Positions 14,879 to 21,258 of a stretch of 21,258 nucleotides of DNA are shown here, piece after piece. The DNA lies in assembly GCA_045533555.1 (NCBI GenBank), contig JAZSHZ010000043.1:1-21258 (forward strand), given 5' to 3'. The stretch comes from SIG480 sp045533555 (lineage in GTDB: Bacteria > Bacillota > Clostridia > Oscillospirales > JAAYXM01). The notes under the pieces were generated by a model that worked only from the letters and a program-made list of their open reading frames with translations, was not told the DNA's origin and made no database searches. Both the position numbers and the translations under genes were made by a program. The first letter of the stretch is position 1; the number at the start of each line of letters is the position of its first letter.

Positions 14879-16303
14879 ATGGGAGGCTTTTTCGGCGCAA
14901 TAAGCCGTGATGATGCCCTCGGCGATGTCTTCTTCGGGACGGATTACCATTCCCATCTCGGGACGCGCCGCGCGGGTATTGCAGTATACGACAAGGAAAT
15001 AGGCTTACAGCGCGAGATACACAATATTCAGAATTCTCCCTTCAGGACGAAGTTTGAACATGTTTTTGAAGATATGAAGGGAACCTCGGCAATCGGATGC
15101 ATAAGCGATTATGACCCGCAGCCGCTTCTGATAAAATCCGCACTGGGGACATATGCGATATGCATAATCGGTCTCATAAACAATGCGGATGAACTCATTT
15201 CCGAATACCTCGAATCGGGCGGTCATTTTGATGCTATGACAAGCGGCGGTGTAAACAACACCGAGCTTGTAGCCGCGCTTATAAACCAGAAAATGGATTT
15301 TGTCGAAGGTATCAAATTTGTCCAGAGCAAAATCCACGGCACTGCGTCAATTCTCATACTCTGTGATGACGGCTCGATTATCGCCGCGCGCGACAGGGTG
15401 GGAAGAATACCTGTTCTTGTCGGTAAGAACGATGACGGCTATTGCGTTTCTTTTGAAGCCTTTGCTTACACGAAGCTCGGCTATGAGGACGAGCGGGAGC
15501 TCGGTCCTGCTGAGATCGTCAGAGTTTCGCTTGACGGAGTCGAGCAGCTCTCCGAGCCGGGCGAGGAAATGCATATGTGCGCATTTCTCTGGAGCTACTA
15601 TGGCTATCCGACATCGACCTATGAAGGCGTCAATGTCGAGATGATGCGCTATCGCAACGGAGAGATTATGGCAAAGACCGATAAGGAAAACGGAGTGCTT
15701 GATGGCATTGATTATGTCAGCGGCGTTCCCGATTCGGGAACACCTCATGCCATAGGTTATGCAACCGAAAGCGGGATCCCGTTTGCGCGTGCATTCATAA
15801 AATATACGCCGACGTGGTCAAGAAGCTTCATTCCGACTCAGCAGAAGGAGCGAAGCAAAATCGCAAAAATGAAGCAGATCCCGGTTCATGAGCTCATTCA
15901 GGATAAGAGCCTTTTGTTTGTAGACGATTCTGTCGTCCGCGGAACACAGCTTCGCGAAACCGTTGAATTCCTTTATGACAACGGAGCAAAAGAGGTTCAT
16001 ATGAGGTCGGCTTGTCCGCCGATAATGTGTGGTTGTAAATATCTTAATTTCTCCCGCGCGACGAATGAAATGGAGCTCATCGCCAGACGCACCATAATGG
16101 AGCTCGAAGGCGAAGAAGGATTTAAGTTTATTGAAGAATACAGTGACGGAAAGACAGAGCGCGGCAAGAAGCTCCGCGAGACGATCGCAAAAGAGCTTCA
16201 CCTCGCATCAATAGATTTTCAGTCACTCGAAGGTGTGCTTGAGTCAATCGGCATAGATCCGTGTAAGCTCTGCACATACTGCTGGAACGGAAAGGAAGAC
16301 TAA
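14879..16303 (+). CDS. purF: Amidophosphoribosyltransferase-like protein lacking the glutaminase cysteine
   Basis: The 474-residue protein aligns with PurF, which makes phosphoribosylamine from PRPP and glutamine. The phosphoribosyltransferase half is intact: VDDSVVRGTQ at residues 348-357 is the PRPP motif, and candidate Fe-S ligands C234, C384, C465 and C468 are kept (IMCGCKYLNFSR; CKLCTYCWNG). The N-terminal class II glutaminase domain is not. The protein starts MGGFFGAISRDD, so the nucleophile Cys after Met is Gly; HRGQE is replaced by HLGTRRAG, GHxRY by GCISDYD, the HNG loop by GLINN, and the SDSE site by NNTE. The start is fixed by CGGGAGG upstream of ATG 14879. MGGFFG proteins of this kind occur in Clostridia and Bacteroidetes by my recollection. 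It may use ammonia or need a partner; a second canonical PurF elsewhere is possible. Confidence 0.85.
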   Translation: MGGFFGAISRDDALGDVFFGTDYHSHLGTRRAGIAVYDKEIGLQREIHNIQNSPFRTKFEHVFEDMKGTSAIGCISDYDPQPLLIKSALGTYAICIIGLINNADELISEYLESGGHFDAMTSGGVNNTELVAALINQKMDFVEGIKFVQSKIHGTASILILCDDGSIIAARDRVGRIPVLVGKNDDGYCVSFEAFAYTKLGYEDERELGPAEIVRVSLDGVEQLSEPGEEMHMCAFLWSYYGYPTSTYEGVNVEMMRYRNGEIMAKTDKENGVLDGIDYVSGVPDSGTPHAIGYATESGIPFARAFIKYTPTWSRSFIPTQQKERSKIAKMKQIPVHELIQDKSLLFVDDSVVRGTQLRETVEFLYDNGAKEVHMRSACPPIMCGCKYLNFSRATNEMELIARRTIMELEGEEGFKFIEEYSDGKTERGKKLRETIAKELHLASIDFQSLEGVLESIGIDPCKLCTYCWNGKED

Positions 16304-16305
16304 TT

Positions 16306-17346
16306 ATGAATATGCAGTCAAAATCTGATAGCTACGCAGCAGCGGGCGTTGATATTACCGCAGGTTATCGCGCGGTAGAGCTTATGAAGCAGCACATCGC
16401 AAAGACGATGACATCGGGCGTTTGCTCGGATGTCGGCGGCTTTGGCGGTCTCTTCGAGCTTGATGTCACGGGTATGACACGTCCTGTTCTTGTAAGCGGA
16501 ACAGACGGCGTCGGAACGAAGCTTAAATTGGCATTTCTTCTTGATAAACACGACACGGTCGGTATAGACTGCGTCGCTATGTGTGTAAATGATATCATCT
16601 GCGCAGGTGCAAAGCCGCTCTTCTTCCTTGATTATATCGCTTGCGGAAAGAATATTCCGGAAAGAATCGCGGATATTGTCAAGGGCGTTGCAGAAGGCTG
16701 TGTCCAGTCAGGCGCGGCTCTCATCGGTGGAGAGACTGCCGAGATGCCCGGATTCTATCCCGTTGACGAATATGACCTTGCAGGCTATTGCACAGGCGTT
16801 GTTGATAAGTCCAAGATAATAGACAACAAGACGATGGAGGCGGGCGATGTTGTCATCGCGCTTCCGTCAAGCGGTGTCCATTCCAACGGATTCTCGCTCG
16901 TCCGCAAGGTATTCGATGTTGAGAATGCAGATATCAAGTCTCCGTGTGAAGCACTCGGCGGCAAGAGCATCGGAGAAACACTTCTCACACCGACCAAGAT
17001 TTATGTAAAACCCGTTCTTGCTCTTCTTGAAAAAGTCAAGGTCAAGGGCATTTCCCATATCACGGGCGGTGGCTTCTATGAAAATATTCCGAGAAGCATT
17101 CCGGAAGGACTCGGCGCAAAGATCGATAAGTCCGCAGTCCGTATTCTTCCGATTTTCGATCTCATCGCAAAGACCGGCAATATCAGCGAGCGTGATATGT
17201 TCAACACCTTCAATATGGGTGTCGGCATGAGCATCGTTGTCCCGAAGGATGAGGTTGAAGAAGCTCTTGCGATCCTCCGCGAAAATGGCGAGGATGCATA
17301 TGTCATCGGTGAAATCGTAAAATCTGACGAAAAGGTGATTTTATGA
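16306..17346 (+). CDS. purM: Phosphoribosylformylglycinamidine cyclo-ligase (AIR synthetase)
   Basis: The 346-residue PurM closes FGAM to AIR using ATP. Seen are SYAAAGVDITAGYRAVELMK, DVGGFGGLFEL, SGTDGVGTKLKLAF, VNDIICAGAKPLFFLDY, GGETAEMPGFY, ALPSSGVHSNGFSLVRK and HITGGGFYENIPR, in the standard order of the family, and the length is normal. It starts two bases after the purF stop (AAGGAAG before it), and its stop codon overlaps the purN start (ATGA), so translation is coupled on both sides. ATG 16312 is an alternative start two codons in. Confidence 0.97.
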   Translation: MNMQSKSDSYAAAGVDITAGYRAVELMKQHIAKTMTSGVCSDVGGFGGLFELDVTGMTRPVLVSGTDGVGTKLKLAFLLDKHDTVGIDCVAMCVNDIICAGAKPLFFLDYIACGKNIPERIADIVKGVAEGCVQSGAALIGGETAEMPGFYPVDEYDLAGYCTGVVDKSKIIDNKTMEAGDVVIALPSSGVHSNGFSLVRKVFDVENADIKSPCEALGGKSIGETLLTPTKIYVKPVLALLEKVKVKGISHITGGGFYENIPRSIPEGLGAKIDKSAVRILPIFDLIAKTGNISERDMFNTFNMGVGMSIVVPKDEVEEALAILRENGEDAYVIGEIVKSDEKVIL

Positions 17347-17948
17347 GTCTCGCAAAAATAGCGGTTCTTGTCTCAGGTGGCGGGACGAATCTTCAGGCAC
17401 TTATAGATGCCGAGAAGAAGGGGATCATCAAAAGCGGAAAGATAGAGCTTGTCATTTCCAATAAAGAGGGCGCGTATGCGCTTGAAAGAGCAGGCAAGGC
17501 TGATATCGAAACTGCTGTTGTTTCCAAAAAGCAGCTCGGCAGTCAGGAAGCTTTTGAAGATGCGATAGTCAATCTTCTTGAAGAAAAAAAGATTGATGTC
17601 ATCGTCCTTGCGGGCTTTATGGTAATTCTCAGTGAGAATTTCACGAAGCGCTACCCGAAGAGAATAATAAATGTTCATCCGTCGCTCATTCCGTCCTTCT
17701 GCGGAGAGGGATTCTATGGTCTTCGTGTCCACGAAGCCGCTCTTTCCTATGGCGTGAAAGTTACGGGAGCAACCGTTCATTTTGTCAATGAAATTCCGGA
17801 CGGCGGAGAAATCATTATGCAGAAGGCTGTCGCAATCCGCGAGGATGACACGGCTGAAACACTGCAGAAGCGCGTTATGCGTCTTGCGGAGTGGAAAATA
17901 CTCCCGGCTTCCGTCGAAAAGGTTTGCGCGGAAATAATTTCAAAGTAA
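17343..17948 (+). CDS. purN: Phosphoribosylglycinamide formyltransferase (10-formyl-THF dependent)
   Basis: The 201-residue PurN transfers a formyl group from 10-formyl-THF to GAR. SGGGTNLQALID (residues 10-21) is the phosphate-binding loop; the catalytic triad is visible as N110 and H112 in INVHPSLIPSF and D153 in IPDGGEI, with TVHFVNE between. The start ATG overlaps the purM stop by 4 bases. PurN is one of the two 10-formyl-THF-consuming steps of the pathway, which makes the ZTP riboswitch upstream especially apt. Length is normal for the family. Confidence 0.97.
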   Translation: MSLAKIAVLVSGGGTNLQALIDAEKKGIIKSGKIELVISNKEGAYALERAGKADIETAVVSKKQLGSQEAFEDAIVNLLEEKKIDVIVLAGFMVILSENFTKRYPKRIINVHPSLIPSFCGEGFYGLRVHEAALSYGVKVTGATVHFVNEIPDGGEIIMQKAVAIREDDTAETLQKRVMRLAEWKILPASVEKVCAEIISK

Positions 17949-17965
17949 GTGAAAGGAACATACAT

Positions 17966-18685
17966 ATGAATATATATGAAGTAAATGACATTGCAAAGCA
18001 GATAGAAGGCAATTCCTATGTTGGACGCGGCATAGTTATCGGCAAGAGTGCAGACGGCAAAAAGGCTTGCACCGCATATTTCATTATGGGAAGAAGTGCA
18101 AACAGCCGCAACCGTGTATTTACGGAGAAGGATAACGCTGTCTTCACAGAGCCCTTCGATGCTTCCAAGGTTGAGGACCCGAGCCTCATCATCTATGCCG
18201 CAATTCGTAAGTTTGAAAATAAGCTTATCGTAACAAACGGCGATCAGACGGATACGATCTATGATTTCATCAAAGAAGGAAAGGGATTCCGCGAAGCTCT
18301 CAAGACACGCGAGTTTGAGCCGGATGCACCGAACTTCACACCGCGAATCAGCGGAATGGCAACATTTGAGGACGGCGACTTTACATATGAAATGAGCATC
18401 CTCAAGAGCATAGACGAGGTCGGCTCCGCATGCGCACGCTACACATATGACTATCCTTCGATCGCAGGTCTCGGCCACTTCATCCACACATATGTATGCG
18501 ACGGTAACCCGATTCCGACATTCCAGGGAGAGCCTGAGCGCGTTGCAATCCCCGATGATATTGACGAGTTCACAAATTCGCTCTGGAATGCGCTTGATGA
18601 AGACAACAAGATTTCTCTTTATGTCCGCTATATCGACCTCGCAAGCGGAAAAGAAGAGAACAGAATGATTAATAAAAATAAATAA
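17966..18685 (+). CDS. IMP cyclohydrolase, NTN-type (archaeal PurO-like family)
   Basis: The 239-residue protein belongs to the stand-alone IMP cyclohydrolase family (PF07826-type), related to archaeal PurO, which closes FAICAR to IMP. The family pattern is seen in YVGRGIVIGKSADGKKACTAYFIMGRSANSRNRVF, followed by DPSLIIYAAIRK, VTNGDQTDTIYD, DAPNFTPRISG and a C-terminal Tyr/Asp-rich segment. It replaces the MGS-like cyclohydrolase half of the usual bifunctional PurH. The start is ATG 17966 behind AAAGGA; upstream in-frame codons lie inside purN. It sits 17 bases after purN and 16 bases before the separate AICAR transformylase gene, so the two last steps are split but adjacent. I leave the gene symbol blank because naming varies. 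Confidence 0.9.
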   Translation: MNIYEVNDIAKQIEGNSYVGRGIVIGKSADGKKACTAYFIMGRSANSRNRVFTEKDNAVFTEPFDASKVEDPSLIIYAAIRKFENKLIVTNGDQTDTIYDFIKEGKGFREALKTREFEPDAPNFTPRISGMATFEDGDFTYEMSILKSIDEVGSACARYTYDYPSIAGLGHFIHTYVCDGNPIPTFQGEPERVAIPDDIDEFTNSLWNALDEDNKISLYVRYIDLASGKEENRMINKNK

Positions 18686-18701
18686 GAGGGGATAGAGAAA
18701 G

Positions 18702-19886
18702 ATGAAAGAATTTGAACTTAAATACGGCTGTAACCCGAATCAGAAGCCGGCAAAAATCTTTATGAGTGACGGAAGTGACCTTCCGATTGAGATTCTCTCC
18801 GGCCGTCCGGGCTTTATAAACTTTCTTGATGCATTTAACTCCTGGCAGCTTGTAAAGGAGCTCAAGGAAGCACTCGGTCTTCCTGCGGCAACATCCTTCA
18901 AGCACGTCAGCCCGACCTCTGCGGCTGTCGGCATTCCTCTCTCGGACAAGCTCAAAAAGGCTTGCTTTGTCGATGATGTTGAAGGGCTCGATGAATCTCC
19001 GCTCGCTTGCGCATATGCAAGAGCAAGAGGAACAGACCGTATGTGCTCCTTTGGCGACTGGGTAGCGCTTTCCGACGTCTGCGATGTAACGACCGCAAAG
19101 ATGATCAAGCGCGAGGTTTCGGATGGTGTCATTGCCCCGGGATATGAGCCGGAAGCACTTGAGATACTCAAGACGAAACGCAAGGGCAACTACAACATCG
19201 TAAAGATTGATCCGAACTATGTCCCGCAGGAAGTTGAGCATAAGCATGTCTTCGGCATCACCTTCGAGCAGGGAAGAAATAACTTCAAGATTGACCGCGA
19301 GCTTCTCGGGAATATCGTAACGGCAAACAAGGATATTCCGGAGTCCGCTCTCCGCGATCTTATCGTCGCGCTTATCACTCTCAAGTATACTCAGTCCAAC
19401 TCCGTCTGCTATGCGGTTGACGGTCAGGCAATCGGTGTCGGCGCAGGTCAGCAGTCAAGAATCCATTGCACGCGCCTCGCCGGAACAAAGGCAGACACAT
19501 GGTTCCTCCGTCAGCACGAAAAGGTTCTCAATCTCCCGTTCAAGGAAGATATCGGCAGACCGGATCGCGATAATGTTATAGACGGATATATCAATAAGAA
19601 TGAAGAAGATGTAACTGCAGACGGCGTCTGGGAAAGATACTTCACCCGCAAGCCTGAGCCGTTCACAGCCGAAGAAATGCGCGCATACCTCGACACAATC
19701 GATGGTGTCGCACTCGGCTCCGATGCATTCTTCCCGTTTGCTGATAATATCGTCCGCGCGTATGCAAGCGGCGTCAAGTATATTGCTGAGCCGGGCGGCT
19801 CAATCCGTGATGATATCGTCATCGAGTGTTGTGATAAGCACGGCATCGCAATGGCATTCACGGGTATGCGCTTGTTCCACCATTGA
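18702..19886 (+). CDS. purH: AICAR transformylase, stand-alone (PurH C-terminal domain type)
   Basis: The 394-residue protein corresponds to the formyltransferase domain of PurH (PF01808-type), which formylates AICAR with 10-formyl-THF. It opens with ELKYGCNPNQKPAKIF, has the catalytic Lys67-His68 pair in SFKHVSP, and includes YTQSNSVCYAVDGQAIGVGAGQQSR, SDAFFPFADNI and the closing YIAEPGGSIRDD segment. The MGS-like IMP cyclohydrolase domain of bifunctional PurH is absent; its task is met by the preceding gene. The ribosome site is AGAGGGGAT at 18686-18694. The enzyme's substrate AICAR monophosphate (ZMP) is the ligand of the operon's own riboswitch, which makes a feedback loop. purD follows after 18 bases. 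Confidence 0.95.
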   Translation: MKEFELKYGCNPNQKPAKIFMSDGSDLPIEILSGRPGFINFLDAFNSWQLVKELKEALGLPAATSFKHVSPTSAAVGIPLSDKLKKACFVDDVEGLDESPLACAYARARGTDRMCSFGDWVALSDVCDVTTAKMIKREVSDGVIAPGYEPEALEILKTKRKGNYNIVKIDPNYVPQEVEHKHVFGITFEQGRNNFKIDRELLGNIVTANKDIPESALRDLIVALITLKYTQSNSVCYAVDGQAIGVGAGQQSRIHCTRLAGTKADTWFLRQHEKVLNLPFKEDIGRPDRDNVIDGYINKNEEDVTADGVWERYFTRKPEPFTAEEMRAYLDTIDGVALGSDAFFPFADNIVRAYASGVKYIAEPGGSIRDDIVIECCDKHGIAMAFTGMRLFHH

Positions 19887-19904
19887 TAAACGGAGGTTTT
19901 CTCA

Positions 19905-20993
19905 ATGAAAATAATGGTTGTAGGTGGTGGCGGCAGAGAGCATGCCATCATCAAGAAAATAAAGCAGAATAAAAATGTCTCCGAAATATTTGCGCTTCCC
20001 GGAAACGGAGGAATGGCGAAGGATGCAACCTGCATAGATATCGGAGCAAAGGATATTCCCGCAATCGTCGATTTTGCGGTTGCGAATAAGATCGATTATG
20101 CGATCGTCGCTCCCGATGATCCGCTCGTTCTCGGTGCGGTCGATGCTCTCGAAGATAAGGGCATCCCGTGCTTCGGACCGCGCGCAAATGCGGCTATAAT
20201 CGAAGGAAGTAAGGTCTTCTCAAAGAACCTTATGAAGAAATATGATATTCCGACAGCGCAGTATGAAGTTTTCGATAATATGGATGCAGCGCTCAAATAT
20301 CTTGAAACTGCGCCGATCCCGACGGTTGTAAAGGCAGATGGCTTGGCACTCGGTAAGGGTGTTATCATTGCAGAAACCCGCGAAGACGCGATGGATGCAG
20401 TCAAGTCGATGATGCAGGATAAGGCGTTCGGAAAGAGCGGCGAGACGATCGTCATCGAAGAATTCCTCACAGGTCCCGAGGTTTCCGTGCTTGCGTTCAC
20501 CGACGGTGAAACCGTTGTTCCGATGATTTCTTCAATGGACCATAAGAGAATCGGAGACAATGACACAGGTCTCAACACAGGAGGTATGGGAACGGTTGCT
20601 CCGAATCCCTATTATACTGATGATATCGCCGCTGAATGCATGAAGACGATTTTCGTTCCGACGATAAAGGCAATGAATGCAGAGGGAAGAACCTTCAAGG
20701 GTTGCCTCTATTTCGGACTTATGCTTACGCCAAATGGCCCGAAAGTTATTGAGTATAACTGCCGCTTCGGCGATCCTGAGACGCAGGTTGTCCTTCCGCT
20801 TCTCGAAAGTGATCTTTTGACGGTTATGCAGGCGGTAACGAACGGAAAGCTCAAGGATATCAGTGTCAAATTCAGCGATAAGAATGCCTGCTGTGTAATT
20901 ATGGCATCAAAGGGCTATCCGACAGATTATGAAAAGGGCTTTGAAATGACGATTCCGGATGATATTTCTGAGGATATCCCTCGGATGCCATAA
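19905..20993 (+). CDS. purD: Phosphoribosylamine--glycine ligase, 3'-truncated at a junction
   Basis: PurD makes GAR from PRA, glycine and ATP. Residues 1-352 are intact: VVGGGGREHAI at the N-terminus, APDDPLVLGAVDALE, VVKADGLALGKGV (ATP-grasp), IEEFLTGPEVSVLAFTDG, STGGMG-like NTGGMGTVAPNPYY, and GLMLTPNGPKVIEYNCRFGDPETQ. The reading frame then ends after 362 codons, with the last about 10 derived from sequence beyond the junction (SEDIPRMP). Normal PurD has about 415-425 residues, so the last domain of about 65 residues is missing. At 20962-20979 the sequence switches to an inverted piece of a different purD. The break may be an assembly artefact at a contig end, in which case the true gene is complete. 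AACGGAGGT precedes the ATG at 19905. Confidence 0.9.
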   Translation: MKIMVVGGGGREHAIIKKIKQNKNVSEIFALPGNGGMAKDATCIDIGAKDIPAIVDFAVANKIDYAIVAPDDPLVLGAVDALEDKGIPCFGPRANAAIIEGSKVFSKNLMKKYDIPTAQYEVFDNMDAALKYLETAPIPTVVKADGLALGKGVIIAETREDAMDAVKSMMQDKAFGKSGETIVIEEFLTGPEVSVLAFTDGETVVPMISSMDHKRIGDNDTGLNTGGMGTVAPNPYYTDDIAAECMKTIFVPTIKAMNAEGRTFKGCLYFGLMLTPNGPKVIEYNCRFGDPETQVVLPLLESDLLTVMQAVTNGKLKDISVKFSDKNACCVIMASKGYPTDYEKGFEMTIPDDISEDIPRMP

Positions 20994-21258
20994 CGACACA
21001 GCAAGCGCTGTTACTGCTGAATTTAACCTCGGCATCTGCGAGAGTGCCTGCCGCAACGTGCTTCATAATCTCAAAAAGATCGCTTTCCAGCAAAGGCTAC
21101 ATCACCTGAGTCCATGGACCGCCAATGCGGCAGTTGTACTCAATGACCTTGGGACCGTTCTTGGTTAACATAAGTCCGAAGTACAGACAGCCCTTGAAGT
21201 TGCGGCCTTCTGCGTTCATGGCATGGATGGTGGGCAGGAAGTTGGTTTCCATACACTT
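20962..21258 (-). pseudogene. purD: Inverted, diverged purD fragment after the junction
   Basis: On the minus strand from 21258, one frame reads NFLPTIHAMNAEGRNFKGC, LYFGLMLTKNGPKVIEYNCR, then PLLESDLFEIMKHVAAGTLA and SSNSACCVVMASEGYPQKY: the same PurD region as residues about 240-350 of the forward copy, with many substitutions. The piece carries an in-frame TAG at 21099-21097 and altered residues around it (CRIGGPWTQVM where the forward copy reads CRFGDPETQVV). It has no start and no continuation past 20962. It comes from a second, related purD. The region 20994-21258 therefore contains no other gene. Confidence 0.85.

Noticed and set aside
14144..14956. A 270-codon open frame on the minus strand across purC
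   Set aside because: It is a shadow of purC and the purF start; the composition is random-looking and the opposite strand is certain.
20899..21093. A minus-strand 64-codon frame as a small independent gene
   Set aside because: It is the part of the inverted purD piece after its TAG, continuing as antisense of the forward purD beyond the junction.

Overview
The window reads as a stretch of a Firmicutes chromosome, probably class Clostridia. This is inferred from strong AGGAGG-type ribosome binding sites, sigma-A promoters, monoderm-style lipoproteins, a CPBP protease beside murC, a SorC-type regulator, and a clustered purine pathway with a stand-alone NTN-type IMP cyclohydrolase and an MGGFFG-type PurF. 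Genus cannot be fixed by eye. Most genes look moderate in GC; the genes around 3792-5070 and 8380-9090 look clearly more AT-rich.

Layout. Positions 1-410 hold the 3' end of murC, followed on the same strand by a CPBP intramembrane protease overlapping a GNAT-like acyltransferase, then a hairpin. A class C beta-lactamase-fold serine hydrolase, a calcineurin-like phosphoesterase and a HAD-IIB phosphatase pseudogene follow. A bidirectional terminator (5072-5111) separates these from a minus-strand sugar module: a SorE-like zinc dehydrogenase and a class II ketose-bisphosphate aldolase, divergent from a SorC-family regulator. The 130-bp divergent region carries two near-consensus promoters and a perfect 10+10 inverted repeat likely to be the operator. 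Next come an AT-rich membrane protein of unknown function and two tandem secreted proteins that share their C-terminal halves but have unrelated N-terminal halves.

From 13426 to the end lies a purine operon: promoter, ZTP (pfl) riboswitch, an intrinsic terminator overlapping the aptamer, then purE, purC, purF, purM, purN, IMP cyclohydrolase, AICAR transformylase and purD. A rise in ZMP/ZTP, which signals short supply of 10-formyl-THF, would favour read-through. The cluster covers PRPP to PRA, GAR, FGAR (PurF, PurD, PurN), FGAM to AIR (PurM), NCAIR to CAIR (PurE), SAICAR (PurC), and AICAR to FAICAR to IMP through two separate proteins in place of the fused PurH. purL/Q/S, purK and purB are not present here.

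The most unusual points are: a PurF whose glutaminase nucleophile and neighbouring active-site residues are missing while its PRPP and Fe-S motifs are intact; a purD that breaks off and runs into an inverted, diverged piece of another purD (a likely assembly chimera or real fold-back junction); a HAD gene that lost its cap domain by deletion; and the tandem secreted pair with exchanged N-terminal halves. I found no clear novel defence or mobile system.
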